A stretch of DNA of 64,000 bases from Cladocopium goreaui (taxonomy: Eukaryota > Sar > Dinophyceae > Suessiales > Symbiodiniaceae), in NCBI GenBank assembly GCA_947184155.2, contig CAMXCT020006634.1, positions 408,475-472,474 of the forward strand, in the 5' to 3' direction. Position numbers and translations under genes: made by a program. Shown piece after piece: positions 46,953 through 59,158 of this stretch. How positions within the stretch are numbered: position 1 is the stretch's first letter; each line of letters opens with the position of its first letter. Under the pieces are notes generated by a model. It saw nothing but the letters and a program-made list of their open reading frames with translations. It did not search any database and was not told where the DNA came from.

Positions 46953-49900
46953 GATCTATACACATACTTTTATAGATATTTATTGGGGGATATTGGAAGA
47001 TATTTCAAATGGGGAAACAAACGCATAATCCAAGCTGCCTTGGCCCTCACCTGAGCTCCGCCTCGGTGTCTCGACCTCTCTCGTGTCGATGTCCCATGCC
47101 GGTACTCTTCGATCTGGCTACTGCTGATCCAGTGGCCGTCCACGAAGACCATCTCATTGTGCCACACCTCCTGCAATGGAGCATGGATGGGAAAATGAAA
47201 GGAGTGAGGAATCCACGCCAATCAGTATATATGGTATGAATGGCTATAAGATCAGCATGCCCATACAGTCCTTCTTTCCACCCCACCAAACCACCTGCTG
47301 CACTTCTGCCGGTTGCACTGGTGGAAACGCAGGTGGTGGTGGTGGTGGTGGCAGAGGCGCCGGGGAGAGCAGCTGCTGCATGTGATCCTGACCATGCACC
47401 GTGTTGGAACATGTGACTTGGAATTCAATATAATCATGTGAGGTCACCTCTATATCGATACACATGCAGAAACCATGCCATAATCATGAAGAGATTTCTC
47501 AACCACACAGCCCTGCACGATGCACTCCTGCCGGGGATTCTGCGTCCAGCTCGGCGGGTTTGCCGGGTGGGATGGCTTCCTGGGCATTGCCTTGACTTTT
47601 GGCCGCTTCTGAGCCTCTTCTGAGCCTCTTCCGGATGCCATGACTCCTGCAGAAGGAATGTCACAAGTAAACAAAATGGTATCTCTCTCTCTCTCTCTCC
47701 ATCGCCATCTCCAAAATGGTATGCCCTACACATTTATACGTTTACCAGCACGAGATGCAACAAAAGACTGGTTTCACATATGTGCGTGTCCTCGGAAGAG
47801 CTTTTGTCAGCCTCATGGCCAATGAGGACAAACTACATACAGTGAGAAAGTACATGTGTGTGTGTGTGTGAAACGTCTCCATTTGCAGAACTGTGGATGA
47901 TTGTCTACACTCAATGCATTCTTGTTTCCATGAGGCTGTTGTTGCACCCAGCTAGCATTGTTGGCTGTTCCAGAATACGAAATCTCATGAACTATATCCA
48001 TGCATGAAGCCAAGCGACCCAAATGCCCTTCTCTCTGTCCAAGTGCTCCGGGATGTCATCGCCATCGTCGTGCACCTCCTGAGTTTGGGTGATGCGCCAA
48101 GTTCTGCATTCAAAGTTGAACAAGATTTCCCTTGAAAGGGGTCCTCAGGGTGAATGGACCCCTTTCACCCCGAGGACCTCTTTCAAAGGAAAATGTGTTG
48201 TTGGTGGAAGCTTTCAGCATGAACATGAAAGCCTTCAACAATTTACCTTAACATACTGAACGCTTAACATACATAACATACTGATTCCCCATGATGCTGC
48301 AGCCCCATCAGACGTATCCGCAGACCACTGCAAATGAGATTCAGGAGCATCAGCATCAGCCTGGGATCCTTCATGAGTTGCAGCTGACGCATGATGTCCA
48401 GGAGGCGGATGGCCTGGCTCCTCAGCAGCGGTTTCGCTAACACCATGCAGGAGACATGGGCTTTAATGGACAACCAGCTCCATGTACTGCTAAAAAAAAA
48501 CACACCTCAATATTTATGCCCGAGATTCTTTCGGGCGACCCCATTTGCCCCAGCTTTGCTCATCCTCCTCCACCTGTGAGCCATCCTGCATGTCCGTCAC
48601 CGTCACCATGGCCAGACACGCCGCCGACAGGAGTAGGAGATACATGAAGCCAGATGGGCCCTACACGTAGGACACTAAAAGGTGGTCCATTGTCATGTTA
48701 TATGGTCAGCGCGATGAGCACCAGCTAATCTAAGAAGTTAGCCATTGTATGCCTCAGCATTGGGGATCCCATGGGGGAAAAGGGCGACCCGATAATTGCT
48801 TACTGATTCATATATAGATAGACACATATTTACATTATCCAAATACACAGAAAACCCCATAGGGGGAACACAAAGGGACTTGCAATCTGTGCGTGTGTGT
48901 GTGTGGAGCTGTGGGTGTGGCATGCCTGAGTTCATTGAAGCTCATGAGCCATCCGTCTGCAGAAGCGCGGAATCCAGAGCTGTGGATCAAACATGAACCC
49001 CATGGGATGCCAATCAGACGCAGCACCAGAGCCCGAGCAATCCCCCATTCCTGTCCTCTCATCCTTCGAAGACAAATCACGATGTTGGTGTTCTGACCTG
49101 GGAAGACAAATCAGGCCGGAGCTGAATTCCAAAGGAAAGTTGCGAAAGCAGTATATAGATATCCTTCCAAATATGGGTGTGGGTGTCCTGGACACAGGGG
49201 ACAATAAGATGGACGATAAAAACCATGAAGACCACATGCACTGTCCAAGACTTCGCAACTTGGGATGCAATCAGATCATGTTTTTCATGTGTTTCATTTT
49301 GCCAGATTCTGAATGCTTATTTGTTTTAGTGATGTGGTTTTTGTACTTGGCCCCAAAAACCATCCATTGTGTGGCCCATTGTTTGGCCTTCGCGCAGCCC
49401 TTTGAGATTGGGCCCCCCTGCCTGCATTTGAATCCTGGCAGAGTTCTGAACCATGACAATCATGAACAATGGTTTATAAAGTCACAACACATGCAACCAA
49501 GTCTTGTGGCCCATCCCCTTGTCGAAAACTCCACCAACGAATCTCAAGCCATGTTGATGATCCAAAAGATCTCATCCCGCAGCGCCTCTGTGATCATGAG
49601 GTACCTCAAGGAACGTGTTGCTCATTGCACGACCAACCACGCAGGGATTTTACATGTGGGAATGTGTCAATATTAAAAAATCTCAATGGATGACTCCAGA
49701 AATTCCTGCGTTTAGATTTGGAAGCCGCTTAGAGATAGAGTATAGAGACATGGCTATCATGTTGAGTTGGCCATTGATAACCCCATGGTGAAGCCGCTTG
49801 CATGCCTTTTACCATTCTGAACAGACCACCCCTCCTGCAGGAGTTGACCAACACACGCGAGCATGGTGCCCAGCATGTTCTGAACAGGCCACTGCAGCCA

Positions 49901-51121
49901 CTTGATGAGTCTTGAAGCGAATTAACATTAATTATAGAAAACATATATGCAGCCTCAGCGTTTGGTTTTGCGGATGCTCATCCTCACCTGTGAATTGCAT
50001 GGGTAGAATGCAACAGGCGCTTAGAGCGTATTCAGCCGCATGACAGCCATGCCGTGGCCTTAATGACTTTCACAGGCGGTGGCATGCAAGATGGTGGTGG
50101 TACTGTCTCATGGTGTACCTGGTTCATGGACAGATATGTAAATTAAATTGGCAACATGCCCAACACTGTTCAGTCTTGTACAATAATTGCTGAATCAAAA
50201 ACCAATTGGTAAATTGCCCACCTCAACTTGCCTGCTCTTTTCACTGAACCCTTCCAGGTTGGAACTGCCACTTTCTGTTTCCTGAGTTTGCCAAACCATG
50301 TTCCGTGGTAGCCGCTGCAGTGAATCGAACTGCACATTCTTTGCTTATGACAGTTCTCAAGTTCCCTTGTGAAAAGCACTGGCCAAGCATCATTGCCAAC
50401 CTCCATCATCTCCCATTCCTCCCGAGTCACAATGCCACAACGTATAAGTTTCTCAGGGTCGGCCTCAGCCATAAAAATGTAAAAGTGCATTGCATTCAAT
50501 GGTAACCTAGAGTGTTTCATGCACAGGCTCCAAATTGCAAATCTTAATGCTTGAAAGCGCTAAACACATGTTGCCATCCAACGCACCCAAGGGTTCGAAT
50601 CACATAGTTGACAAAGTCTTGAGAACACCGTGGATGATGAAGCCTCGATTGTGATATCAGAATTATATAGGACACTTGCAAGAACTGGCTGAAGGGCATT
50701 GAGATTCGGCGTATCAAAGCGCAGTGTACCAAGAAACCATCGGAGCGTCTTCCACGCTGTCGCTGATTGACTCCTGCCAGAGGCATGGTGCATTGGCCAT
50801 GTCTGCGAGCACTATACTGCCCAGCAGACTCTTGGCGAGACTGTTGCGTCCATACGATATGACAATGCATTCCCAACATAAATTTTATGTAAGGGCCATG
50901 CATGACATGGTTTGAAACTTGTGTTGGAACATGGAATGACTCCTCATGAGGCGGATCCGCTGTCATGGCCAAATATTGATCAGGCATGAGCCAAGGCAAA
51001 AAGGTGCTGCAAACACCATCTATGCAGGGACAAATCTAGAACAACCTCAATAGAGAAAGCATGCCCAAAGTTCCACAACATCTTCCTGGGGCACTCCGCA
51101 GGACCATGCGACCCATCAAAC
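42536..51121 (-). CDS. Gene E: intron-rich unknown gene ending in a CxKCR/GCxxCR tail
   Basis: Phase-linked exons (minus): 50579-50773 (LRWFLGTLRFDTPNLNALQP), 50232-50506 (FYIFMAEADPEKLIRCGIVT), 48934-49097 (NIVICLRRMRGQEWGIARAL), 48574-48660 (hydrophobic MYLLLLSAACLAMV), a leucine-rich exon near 48270-48470 whose junction is unresolved, 47507-47646 (KRPKVKAMPRKP), 47295-47387 (polyproline), 47051-47170 (EVWHNEMVFVDGHWISSSQI) and 42536-43984. The last exon (483 codons) is helical, has a long acidic/basic DKKDDPEEKDDQKQ region, a Lys-Ala histone-like stretch, KRPAGK, and LGCMKCRGARNGCIQCRRSS near the end. An exon at about 51000-51121 (FDGSHGPAECPRKMLWNFGH) may precede; the true start is unknown. 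Donors again include GC and GA. The 48574-48660 hydrophobic segment could be a membrane helix. I recall this type of protein as a highly amplified, uncharacterised dinoflagellate family. Linking the 47051 and 43984 exons across 3 kb is the weakest step. Confidence 0.55.
44130..44450. repeat. MITE/introner-like unit, pair A
   Basis: Left-type end at 44130-44156 (GCGAGC, short spacer, GCCCAGCACGC) and right-type end at 44423-44450 (GCAGGCTGGGC, spacer, GCTCGCTTGC) are inverted complements of each other. Confidence 0.55.
44517..45065. repeat. MITE/introner-like unit, pair B
   Basis: Left-type end at 44517-44542 and right-type end at 45041-45065 (AGCATGCTGGGC, spacer, TTGCTCGCATG). Confidence 0.55.
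44760..45275 (+). repeat. Duplicated segment, copy 1 (other copy 59670-60180)
   Basis: Shared landmarks in the same order: CTGACTGATGTCGACATGCG, AACATCATGTGAC, GCTGGGCAGTTGCTC, CTATTCCAAGACCCAT, ATGCCATGATCAATGCACCA, GACGAGCTGCCGCAGAAA and CTTCTGTAGATATCAA. Confidence 0.85.
46770..46965. repeat. TATA/CATA dinucleotide tracts
   Basis: TATATATATGTATGTATG near 46785-46815 and ACACACACATACATATAC followed by an AT run at 46900-46950. Confidence 0.95.
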
Positions 51122-51393
51122 CTGCCGTGTTGCACGCTGAGCGCAGGGTTGGTATAAGCATGCTGGGCAAACGCTCGCATGCGAAGCCAGGCCCATACAT
51201 ATTTAGTATTCCACACAGGTGCCATGTAGGAGGAAGTTCATAAGTGCCATCCAATGATCAACAATCATCACAAGCTCCATGATATCAACCAAACTGGTCC
51301 AACAAATTTGCAACTTGGTTGGGGCTCTTGGGATGGGTATCTACGTACTCATGCACATCACTCCAACGTTTTTTTGGTTTGAAGCATGATGAT

Positions 51394-51606
51394 GCAAGAG
51401 CGCAACGCGCCCAGAATGCTTCTGAAACCTGTCAGCTCTGCCCTCAGTGGCCCAAACCTGCACGCCACTGTTAATGGATCTGGTCACCTGCGGAGCGTTC
51501 CCATGGTGAGATCAGGACATTGCGAGCTTAGCTGTGAGATCTCTATATACTAACCTGTCAGGTCTGTATACGAGGCAAAAGCAGGCTGGGCAATGGCTCG
51601 CTTGCA
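51394..51606. repeat. MITE/introner-like unit, pair C
   Basis: Left-type end at 51394-51420, followed by a TGCTTCTGAA subterminal word shared with other left ends; right-type end at 51580-51606. Confidence 0.55.
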
Positions 51607-51821
51607 GTAACAATTTTCCTATCAGTTTGGCACCCCAAAATCTGACCCCCACAACCAACCTATGTTGGCAATTCAACGGTGCCGAAAAATATTAAGAGAA
51701 TTACGAATATTTCAGTATATGAGTCGCCGATCACTTTTTTTTCTCAGCAAGCATGCGCTCACTTCCCAGGGAAAGTGAGCGCATCCATGTGTGATGCTTC
51801 AACATAGATAAGTTTTATGTG

Positions 51822-51850
51822 ATGCATGTATGCAATGCGCCCAGCATGCT
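51822..51850. repeat. Solitary left-type motif
   Basis: GCATGTATGCAATGCGCCCA followed by GCATGCTTCTGAACCCTG. No right-type partner lies before the next left-type copy at 52881. Confidence 0.5.
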
Positions 51851-52050
51851 TCTGAACCCTGCAACTCAGCCACCACTGCCCCAAACAGCCAAGCCTCCAA
51901 TGGTTCGCGGCAACTTGCAGAGTAGGTGTACCTCAGAAGATTGGGCAGCTGAGTGGATATTTCAACCGTTCAAAAGACAAATTGCACTCCTCATCTCAGT
52001 ACAATACACCACCAAGGACGATAAACTGTTGAATTCAACCAATTTCGCAA

Positions 52051-52228
52051 CTTGTGGCGCCACAAGTCTGATTTCTAAAAGTTGTGGCGCCACAAAATTT
52101 CAAATTGAAAACTTGTTACCCCACAAGTTTTAAAATTTTAAAATTAAAAATTTTGTGGCGCCACAACATTCTGAATTGAAAAGTTGTGGCGCCACAAAAT
52201 CCCAACTTGAAAAGTTGTGGCGCCACAA
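52051..52228. repeat. Palindromic minisatellite with TTGTGGCGCCACAA core
   Basis: Perfect 14-bp palindromes at 52052-52065 (extended to 16 bp by flanking C and G), 52082-52095, 52153-52166, 52184-52197 and 52215-52228, plus one degenerate copy at 52111-52128. Units are about 31 bp, separated by AT-rich AAATTGAAAA-like linkers. Confidence 0.95.
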
Positions 52229-52880
52229 AATCCTAATAGATAACCTAAAACACATCACCCAAGACCCCATGATACAGGGGGGAATGCTGCCCGTTTTTTT
52301 TTTACCTTTTGAAGACCAGACGTTTTTTTCTTGTTTTTTGGTTCTGAAGGCAACAGCAAATATCTTGAAAGGACAGGCTGCCGCTATCACTTTTCAATTT
52401 TTTGTGAACCAAAAAATCTGTAGAATTGATGTGAAATAATGTTGTACTTATGAGAAAATGATCGCAACTCACACTTCTGAGGCTCCTGCACACCAAAAAA
52501 GATCCAGCTGCTGAGCACTGGTGAGGTCCTGGCAACAGCTGTTTGCTGGACATAGCACGCTTGACACTCAACAGGTTGATATGTTTACTCATGAAAAAAA
52601 GTGCCAATTGAACAATGTGTGAATACAATGTTTGCATCACAAACGCAAGTGTCGCAATAAACTTTAGGGCATTTGACTTAGTCTACATGGTAAAGACTTT
52701 TCACGATGCTCGAAATTATCTAAAACGGTTCAACTTCAAGGATTTTCGAGCATCATCACTTTTCGGCATTATCCCAAAACATTCTGTTGCTATATCCCCC
52801 ACCTGACCAAAGAGCGTCCATATACCATGCTGGGCCTGCAGGCTCGCGTGGCAGTGCGTTGGACGTATATACAACACCAT

Positions 52881-53192
52881 GCATGCGAGCTGAAGTAGCC
52901 CAGCATGCCTTTGGAAAACCAAACAGACAGGACTGAATTCAAAGTTTCCTGTTGGTGCCAGTTCAAAGTCATGGAACACATCAGTTGTGGAATTCAATGC
53001 ATGCGCGAAAGAATCAAGAACATACATGCGGTGCAACCACCACAACTGAAACTTATATAGGAAGGACATGGGCCTCCATGGACTGCAGTCTTGCAGCAGT
53101 TCAGAAATACAGCTGGCATGTCACGTTGACTCACAAGAGTGCAACCCCAATAAGTGCAGTTTGAAAGCACGCTGGGCATTTGCTCGCGTGTG
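52881..53192. repeat. MITE/introner-like unit, pair D
   Basis: Left-type end at 52881-52909 (GCATGCGAGC, spacer, CCCAGCATGC) and right-type end at 53166-53192. Confidence 0.55.
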
Positions 53193-53302
53193 CATGGGCT
53201 AGTTCTGACCCAATGTTCACAAAAGAAGCACAAACAAATTTTCCCGGATACAATCCATCCAGCTCAATCGCTGTGCAGCTCTCGATGCAATGTTAGCATC
53301 TC

Positions 53303-54207
53303 CTATTCCGGTCCATGGCTTGCTCCCTCTTGAGCATCTGCAGGGTGGCTTGCACCTTCACTCTCCTGGCTCTTCCTCCTTTTGAGTCTTCGTCTTCTCC
53401 TGGGTGACTTGGGCGCATCTTGCTCACCTTTGGGGGCCTTTTCCTTCTTTTCTATGGGGTGAGAGCATTCCAGTGCAGCAAAGATGTACCCCAAGTTCGT
53501 CTCGTTGAGCTCGACGTGGAGGTCCTTGGATTTCACATGCCATAGCATTCTGCAGCTGATGCCCTCGAACTCGACTCCATCTGATGATGTAAATGGTGGC
53601 AGCCAAACTGATATCTCCTGGGCGATCAGGAAGCGGTCATCTTCCCTCGCCTGCCTGAACCTGGGCTGTGGCTCCCCCTCCTTCATTCCAGCCATCATGT
53701 GAGCGCGCAGCATGGCAGTGCACGCATCATTTCCTCAGTATGCACTATATATAATCAGGAAAATCCCTACTTATACTGCGGCAATCGAAAAGCCGTGGGC
53801 AACACAAAATGTTTTCAACTCTCAAAAGTGTATATGGGGTCTGCTTCGAAAAGGCCTTGCCATAAAATGTTAAACAGGTCTGAGATGCTTTTCTGCTTGG
53901 TATCCTGCCACCATTCCACATTCAGGTTGTGAACTTCCTTCTTGCTGTGCCGGTTTTGCGCCTTGCCAGTCACCAGCAGACACAACGTTGCATCTGCCTT
54001 GGTGAGGGTGATGTAGATCCTGCCATTATGCTCCTGGGCCTCTGGAAACCACTGGCGCTTGCCAATTGTGACCCTGTGCACGGTCGCGATGCCGATGTGA
54101 CGAGTTGCCCAATCGTCATTCACCTCATCATCATTGCCATTGCCCTCATCATTGTCAGCACCATTGGCATCACCATTGCCACCATCATTGCCACCAACAT
54201 CTGCCAT
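53303..54207 (-). CDS. Gene D: unknown two-exon gene, 260 aa
   Basis: Exon 1 (53856-54207) begins MADVGGNDGGNGD, an acidic Asn/Asp/Gly-rich leader, then GIATVHRVTIGKRQWFPEAQ and GRIYITLTKADATLCLLVTG. Its donor is GC (CAAG|GCC). Exon 2 (53303-53733, acceptor GAG|GA) encodes RFLIAQEISVWLPPFTSSDG and DLHVELNETNLGYIFAALEC, and ends in a Lys/Arg-rich tail (SPRRRRRLKRRKSQ) and stop. The basic tail suggests nuclear location or nucleic-acid binding. No family is recognised. The phase across the junction is consistent. The frame is open upstream of the chosen ATG, so an extra 5' exon is possible. It lies 0.6 kb downstream of gene C on the same strand. Confidence 0.6.
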
Positions 54208-54834
54208 ATGCACATTCGAAGCGGTATAGATCAACGAAGTTTTGAGCCTATATTGTCTTGCATATACCCTGCAGAGTTGCGCAGGCTGGACCAACAACAT
54301 CTCCCATTGCAATGCTTTCAGCTTGCCCTTTACAAGCATTTGCACTGGTGTTAGGTGATGACACATTATGGCATTTGAGTTGCACAACTGTGGCATGCGC
54401 TCAAATTCGTTTGCGAGTGGCGAGACCCAGCAAACATCATGAAACCGTTCCACTGTGCTCCAAATCAAATTGCAATAAACGTTGCAACAGCTTCCATTCA
54501 AGCAAGTCCAAGACATATGTATATATATATGTACTCCGACACCATGAAGTGTCACCTTTTTTTTTTGCATGTGGCTGGCTGGGACAACAAATGCTGATGC
54601 AAGCCAACTGCGAAATCAGATGCAGCGGTCATGCACGTTTCCTATATAAAGCACTCAAAGTTCGGACCCGCGCACACACACGGGAATGATTGAAAAAACG
54701 TGCAAGTTCGGACTCGCACACATGGGAATCCTTGAGAAACCGTCATGGTTCCGGAAACTCGCACACACGGCCTTGAAAAACCGTCATGATTCCGTATGAC
54801 GGAATCCGTCACTTCTTCCCTCGGAGGTGTTCAC

Positions 54835-57800
54835 CTAGCTTGTCTTGCCGCGCAATCTCTTCCGGGGGTTATCGGCTTCGATCACCTCCTCGACCTCTGC
54901 GGTCTTCTTCTTCTTCTTCTCCAAAACGAAGAGCTCGTCGCCGGCCTCAAGTTTGCCCACGTTGCGCAAGACCGGAAGCGTGATCGGCTTGTCCAAATCA
55001 AGCTTGTTCTTCCTCATGACTTCGACGCTCGGGTGAACCTGCATGCAATGGTCTCAAGTCAGAATTTACCACATGCAGGGAAATGATTCGTCAAGATCTG
55101 CCACAACATAAATAAATGTGTTCGACCAAAAAATAGATGGCATCATCGCCATACAGAGAAGAAAGTATACATTATATATATGTATATTGCAAACAAATGT
55201 GAATAGAAAGCGCACCTCCATATTCACACTCTCTTCATCATCCGTGCCCGGAACCATCCACATTGGATTGCAGAAGCTGCCAAACTTCGTGTACGGAACG
55301 ATGCACACCTCGTATGGGCCATACACCCCAATGGTGATCCCAGTCGCCTTCTCGGGCTCAACCACCAAGATCTTCGATGTCGCGCATGGCAGCGCCAGCT
55401 TCTTTGCCTGCCAAACTCGGCTGACTTTCAAAGCCTTGGGGTCCTTCCACAGCTGCACGGTCAGCCATCCCTTGAGCTCCTTGACCTGCTGGTGCATGGT
55501 GGCCAGGATCTTGCCCTTGATCACCGTGATGCCAAACTCAGCGGAGGTATGGGGAGCATCGGTAACCCAAAACAGCTGTGTCTGCTGCTTCGGCTCTTCG
55601 TACTCCTTCCATTCCTTCTGGAGCAAGCTTTGGATTTTCACCTTCACCTGCCCACCTTCAGGCTCGCTTCGAAGCAAAGTCACTTCGCTGTCGTGAATTT
55701 CTTTGATCTCTCCAATCACATTGCTGTTCTGGATTGTGACGCCAACCCGAAAGCCCATCGAAGCAAGGACATCCACCTGATTCTTCAGATGGCCCTGCTC
55801 ATCGTACACACGGAAAGATGCATGACCTTCCCGTGCAGTTGCCTTGGGCTTTTCCTCACTTGCTCCTTCCTTCCATGACTCTGGCGGCTCGATGGATGGC
55901 TTCCCAATCTCCTCCGCAAACTCCTTCAGAAGGGAGATGCATGCGTCTTCCATCTTTTGGAATTCCCTGGACTTCTTGTCCAGGAGCACCGCGCAAAGGC
56001 AGCACTCCAGCCGGCCCACTGCTCTCTGGAGCGCCGTCTCGTTCTCAACCTGGCCAACCAAGGTCTTCCACTTCTCCACCATCTTCAGGGCCTTCTCGGC
56101 CATCTTCACGACCGCGGTGTTCGTGAGGGCCTTCTTCGCCTTGGGGCAACATGTTTCATGTGCACTATCTATATATATATATATTGTGGAGACATGCGGC
56201 TTACCTTATAAGGAAGCGAGTCAAAGACCCAGCTTCTTTACGGCCAACAACTCAAAGGGATGCGCATAAGCGCCATGCATGGGTGTGTATATATATATAT
56301 ATATGTATGTGTATTTATTTATTGTTTTTCAGGTGTATTTATATATATATGTATGTATATATATACATGTAAATATATATATATATCTATATGTAAATAT
56401 ATATATATATGTAGACATATATATCTATATGTATATATATGTAGATATATGTAGATATATATATATATATATATGTATATGTGTGTATACATGTATATAT
56501 GTATACATGTATATATGTATATATGTATATATGTATATGTAAATATATATATATATATTTATGTATGTATACGTAAATATGTATATATATATATATGTAC
56601 GTATGTAAATATGATGCTGATATGTACAAGCCAACGGTGTGAACACATTGGGAAAGACTTGGTGGAATGTTCATCCGAAGTCACATCGGTTACTGACAGC
56701 GCCCGGTCAGAGCAGTATGCATGCTTGAGCAAGGCATGACGCCACCACAGCATGGGCCCATGCTTGACATCCTGGCTCAGCTGGGTCCACACTTCCGGCC
56801 CCAAGTCCCTGCTAGGGCGGCCATTTGCCCTGACGAAAGATTCGGTGTGCTTCAAAGCTCCACCTGCCCCGGCGAACTTCATGGCAAATGTGAAGATGGG
56901 CCCTGCTGACAGGTGGCATTTTGGCCTGGACCGCAAGGTTTCATCTGCTATCTCGCTCCATTGAGGAGCTCGGCTGTGCGTTTTCTCATAGTTCTGAATG
57001 GCCTGCAAGATTTTCTTCAGCAGCTGCATTTCATCTTCTCCTTTGGAGACTTGCTGTGTGGCGTTCATGCCCATTGAGACCAACTCAATCACACCCGGCA
57101 TCTCTGCAGCCACACATCGTTTGATCACCATCCAGGACGAGCCATTGTTGATGGCCGCAGCCCAGGCAGAGCCAATGGCCGACATTGTCAGGCGGCCAGA
57201 GCCATCCGTTAATGTTGGCTCATCATGCAATGCACCGTGCTGGATGGCACGGTTAGCCATGTTCGCATGGCTTCCACTGATTGTAGCATATCGCAACATG
57301 GCTCCCGGTGCAGGGGCCAAGCGCCCAGAAGCCTCTTGGTACAGCTTCTCGTTGAACTTCCTGCAGGGTTATTTATGTATGTATGTACATATATGTGTTT
57401 TGGTTTTGTGTTCTGGAAGCACACCGCAAGACTCTGTTATATAGTTGAAAAAAGCCCCACTAATAGGGGAGGGGGATGAAAACAGCTTTGCTAGCAAAGT
57501 ATAGTGCGACCATGCAGTTTGTTTCAAATTTAGCAAAGAATGCTTATAAGCAAAAATGGAATGAAGCATTTCATTGATTAAAACCCAAACGAAACAAGTC
57601 TACATTGTAGGATTCAACACAAACCGTCTATAACTATATAATATAACGTTGCGGCAACAAGATCTTTATATAGCCATGCCTGCACTCTTCGGAATCAGCT
57701 GACATGTCCAGTTCCACTGCTATGCGCTGCCCGACACCGGCATCTTCGATGTATCCCATCTTAGCAATGCTGGTGATCAGCTCTGACATATGAGAGACGT

Positions 57801-57981
57801 CTATGCCAACACCGTGGCGATTGCTCTGGTGCACTGCCAAATTCTCACATTTGACAGTCATGGCGTACATGAGGTTCTCAGATCGCATGAAAGTCATCGC
57901 TTCCTGCGAAGCAAACATGATGCCATCCTTGGCCACCCTATTCAAACAGGATTGCAAGACCTTTTTCTGGCGCTCGTCCAT
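54835..57981 (-). CDS. Gene C: unknown four-exon gene, about 685 aa
   Basis: Exons: 57680-57981 ([20 protein letters not shown]), 56736 or 56721-57360 ([20 protein letters not shown]), 55216-56139 ([52 protein letters not shown]) and 54835-55038 ([20 protein letters not shown], a KKKKK run, KRLRGKTS, stop). All junctions keep phase; donors are GC, GC, GT. No catalytic motif is recognised. The third exon looks like small beta-barrel/SH3-like segments (inference). The ASGRLAP plus GSH-containing second exon resembles, from memory, a very large uncharacterised Symbiodinium protein family. The ATG at 57981 is the first in frame after a TTG-only extension. Decayed copies of exons 3 and 4 lie near 60.8 and 62.9 kb. 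Confidence 0.62.
56285..56610. repeat. Complex TATA/GTATA microsatellite
   Basis: About 325 bp of TATATATGTATGTA-type sequence in the intron between the second and third exons of gene C. YIYIYI-type ORFs across it are artefacts. Confidence 0.97.
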
Positions 57982-58131
57982 GGCAGCGCGAGGCACGGAT
58001 AGACTCAACTATCCAAAGGTGACCACTGAATCACAAATGCACAAACATCACATGTGTCATTCCGCCTGTTCCACTATGCACACTGCATATGACTTTGCAT
58101 GTTCTTGCTGTTCATGCACGCAACATGCAAG

Positions 58132-58157
58132 GCTTGCGAGCCAACTAGCCCAGCAAG
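58132..58157. repeat. Left-type motif, unpaired
   Basis: GCTTGCGAGC, spacer CAACTA, GCCCAGCAAG. Confidence 0.45.
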
Positions 58158-58159
58158 TT

Positions 58160-59158
58160 AAAAGGCATGCGCGCTCCCTGCGACTTGAAAGGCATGCATG
58201 AAGACAAGCTTCAGCAAACTGCAACCATCCCAAACTCCATGCCTGCATGCGTGTGCCGCAAAAAAGGTCCTGAGGAGTCGGAGTGGATCATGGGAAACAA
58301 TCAGAAGCATCATTCCGGGTGGAGCATGTCCTGTGGGATGAAACAGTTGGTGGACCCATCAAGCCATTCCAAATATACGTGGGACACCATGCAGTGTTAA
58401 AATCTTTCCGGGCAGGCGCAAGAGCAAGATCTTCAAAATACCTGGAAAAATGCGAAGCAACATTCAAGTATTGTTTTGTACAACACATCTACGGCCTGCA
58501 GCTGATGGCGCCACTCACACTATATCATATATGGTCATTAGGCACCCGGCACTGCCATGTCCAAACGATGCCTTGGGCAGACCTGGCACCATTCTGTAGA
58601 CAGATTTGTTCACAGAAAACTTGAAAATCAAGCGAGCATATACAGCCCAGCTTGCTGGTAACACATGTATTTGGTAGAACATTTCTCTTCAGACACACCT
58701 CTTTTGAACGTTGAACCATTATAACCTTGGTCGTGAAGCAACAAACCATCCCTATAATGAAGCAAACACTGATGGAGGGATGGTCCTTTCATCAAACCAC
58801 ATGCAAATCAGTGAAGGCAAGGTATCACACTGATGAAAGCACTGAAATGCTCAAAATTCAAGCCAGATGTCTGCATTCAAATGACTTGGCTTCGATTTTA
58901 GACAAAAGTACAATCACTTTCAAACAGGGTTTGGGAAGTTGACCACAAAAGAATTAGAAATCACGGGTTGGATATTCAGGTCGTTTTTTTTCACATATGG
59001 ACACAAGAACTCTGCATGCTGTCGGAACCCTTCATGCGGTGAGCTCCAAATCACGACGTCGCAAATTTTGTCCTTCCTCTGCGTTTTGTAAAGTACCCCA
59101 TTTTGCACACGGAAGTCTATAGTAAATTACAAATTTAAAATTCCCCATGTACCACAGC
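58160..59158. other. No supported gene
   Basis: Small ORFs on both strands (for example 58727-58942 plus and 58525-58749 minus) lack motifs or splice context. Confidence 0.4.

Larger units (their letters stand above)
43985..47050 (-). other. 3-kb intron rich in dispersed motif copies and TA tracts
   Basis: Putative gene E intron. It holds two left/right motif pairs (44130-44450 and 44517-45065), a segment duplicated at 59.7-60.2 kb, and TA/GT microsatellites at 44735-44770, 45285-45320 and 46770-46960. No additional exon is convincing; a frame at 46162-46359 (minus) is noted only. Confidence 0.5.

Noticed and set aside
49855..51182. Left motif at 49855 and right motif at 51157 as one TIR element
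   Set aside because: The interval contains three phase-linked exons of gene E, so the two motifs are unlikely to bound one insertion.
55118..55696. 192-codon plus-strand ORF
   Set aside because: Shadow of gene C exon 3, which is phase-linked on both sides.
57982..58008. Upstream start for gene C at 58008
   Set aside because: The codon there is TTG; the first ATG in frame is 57979-57981.
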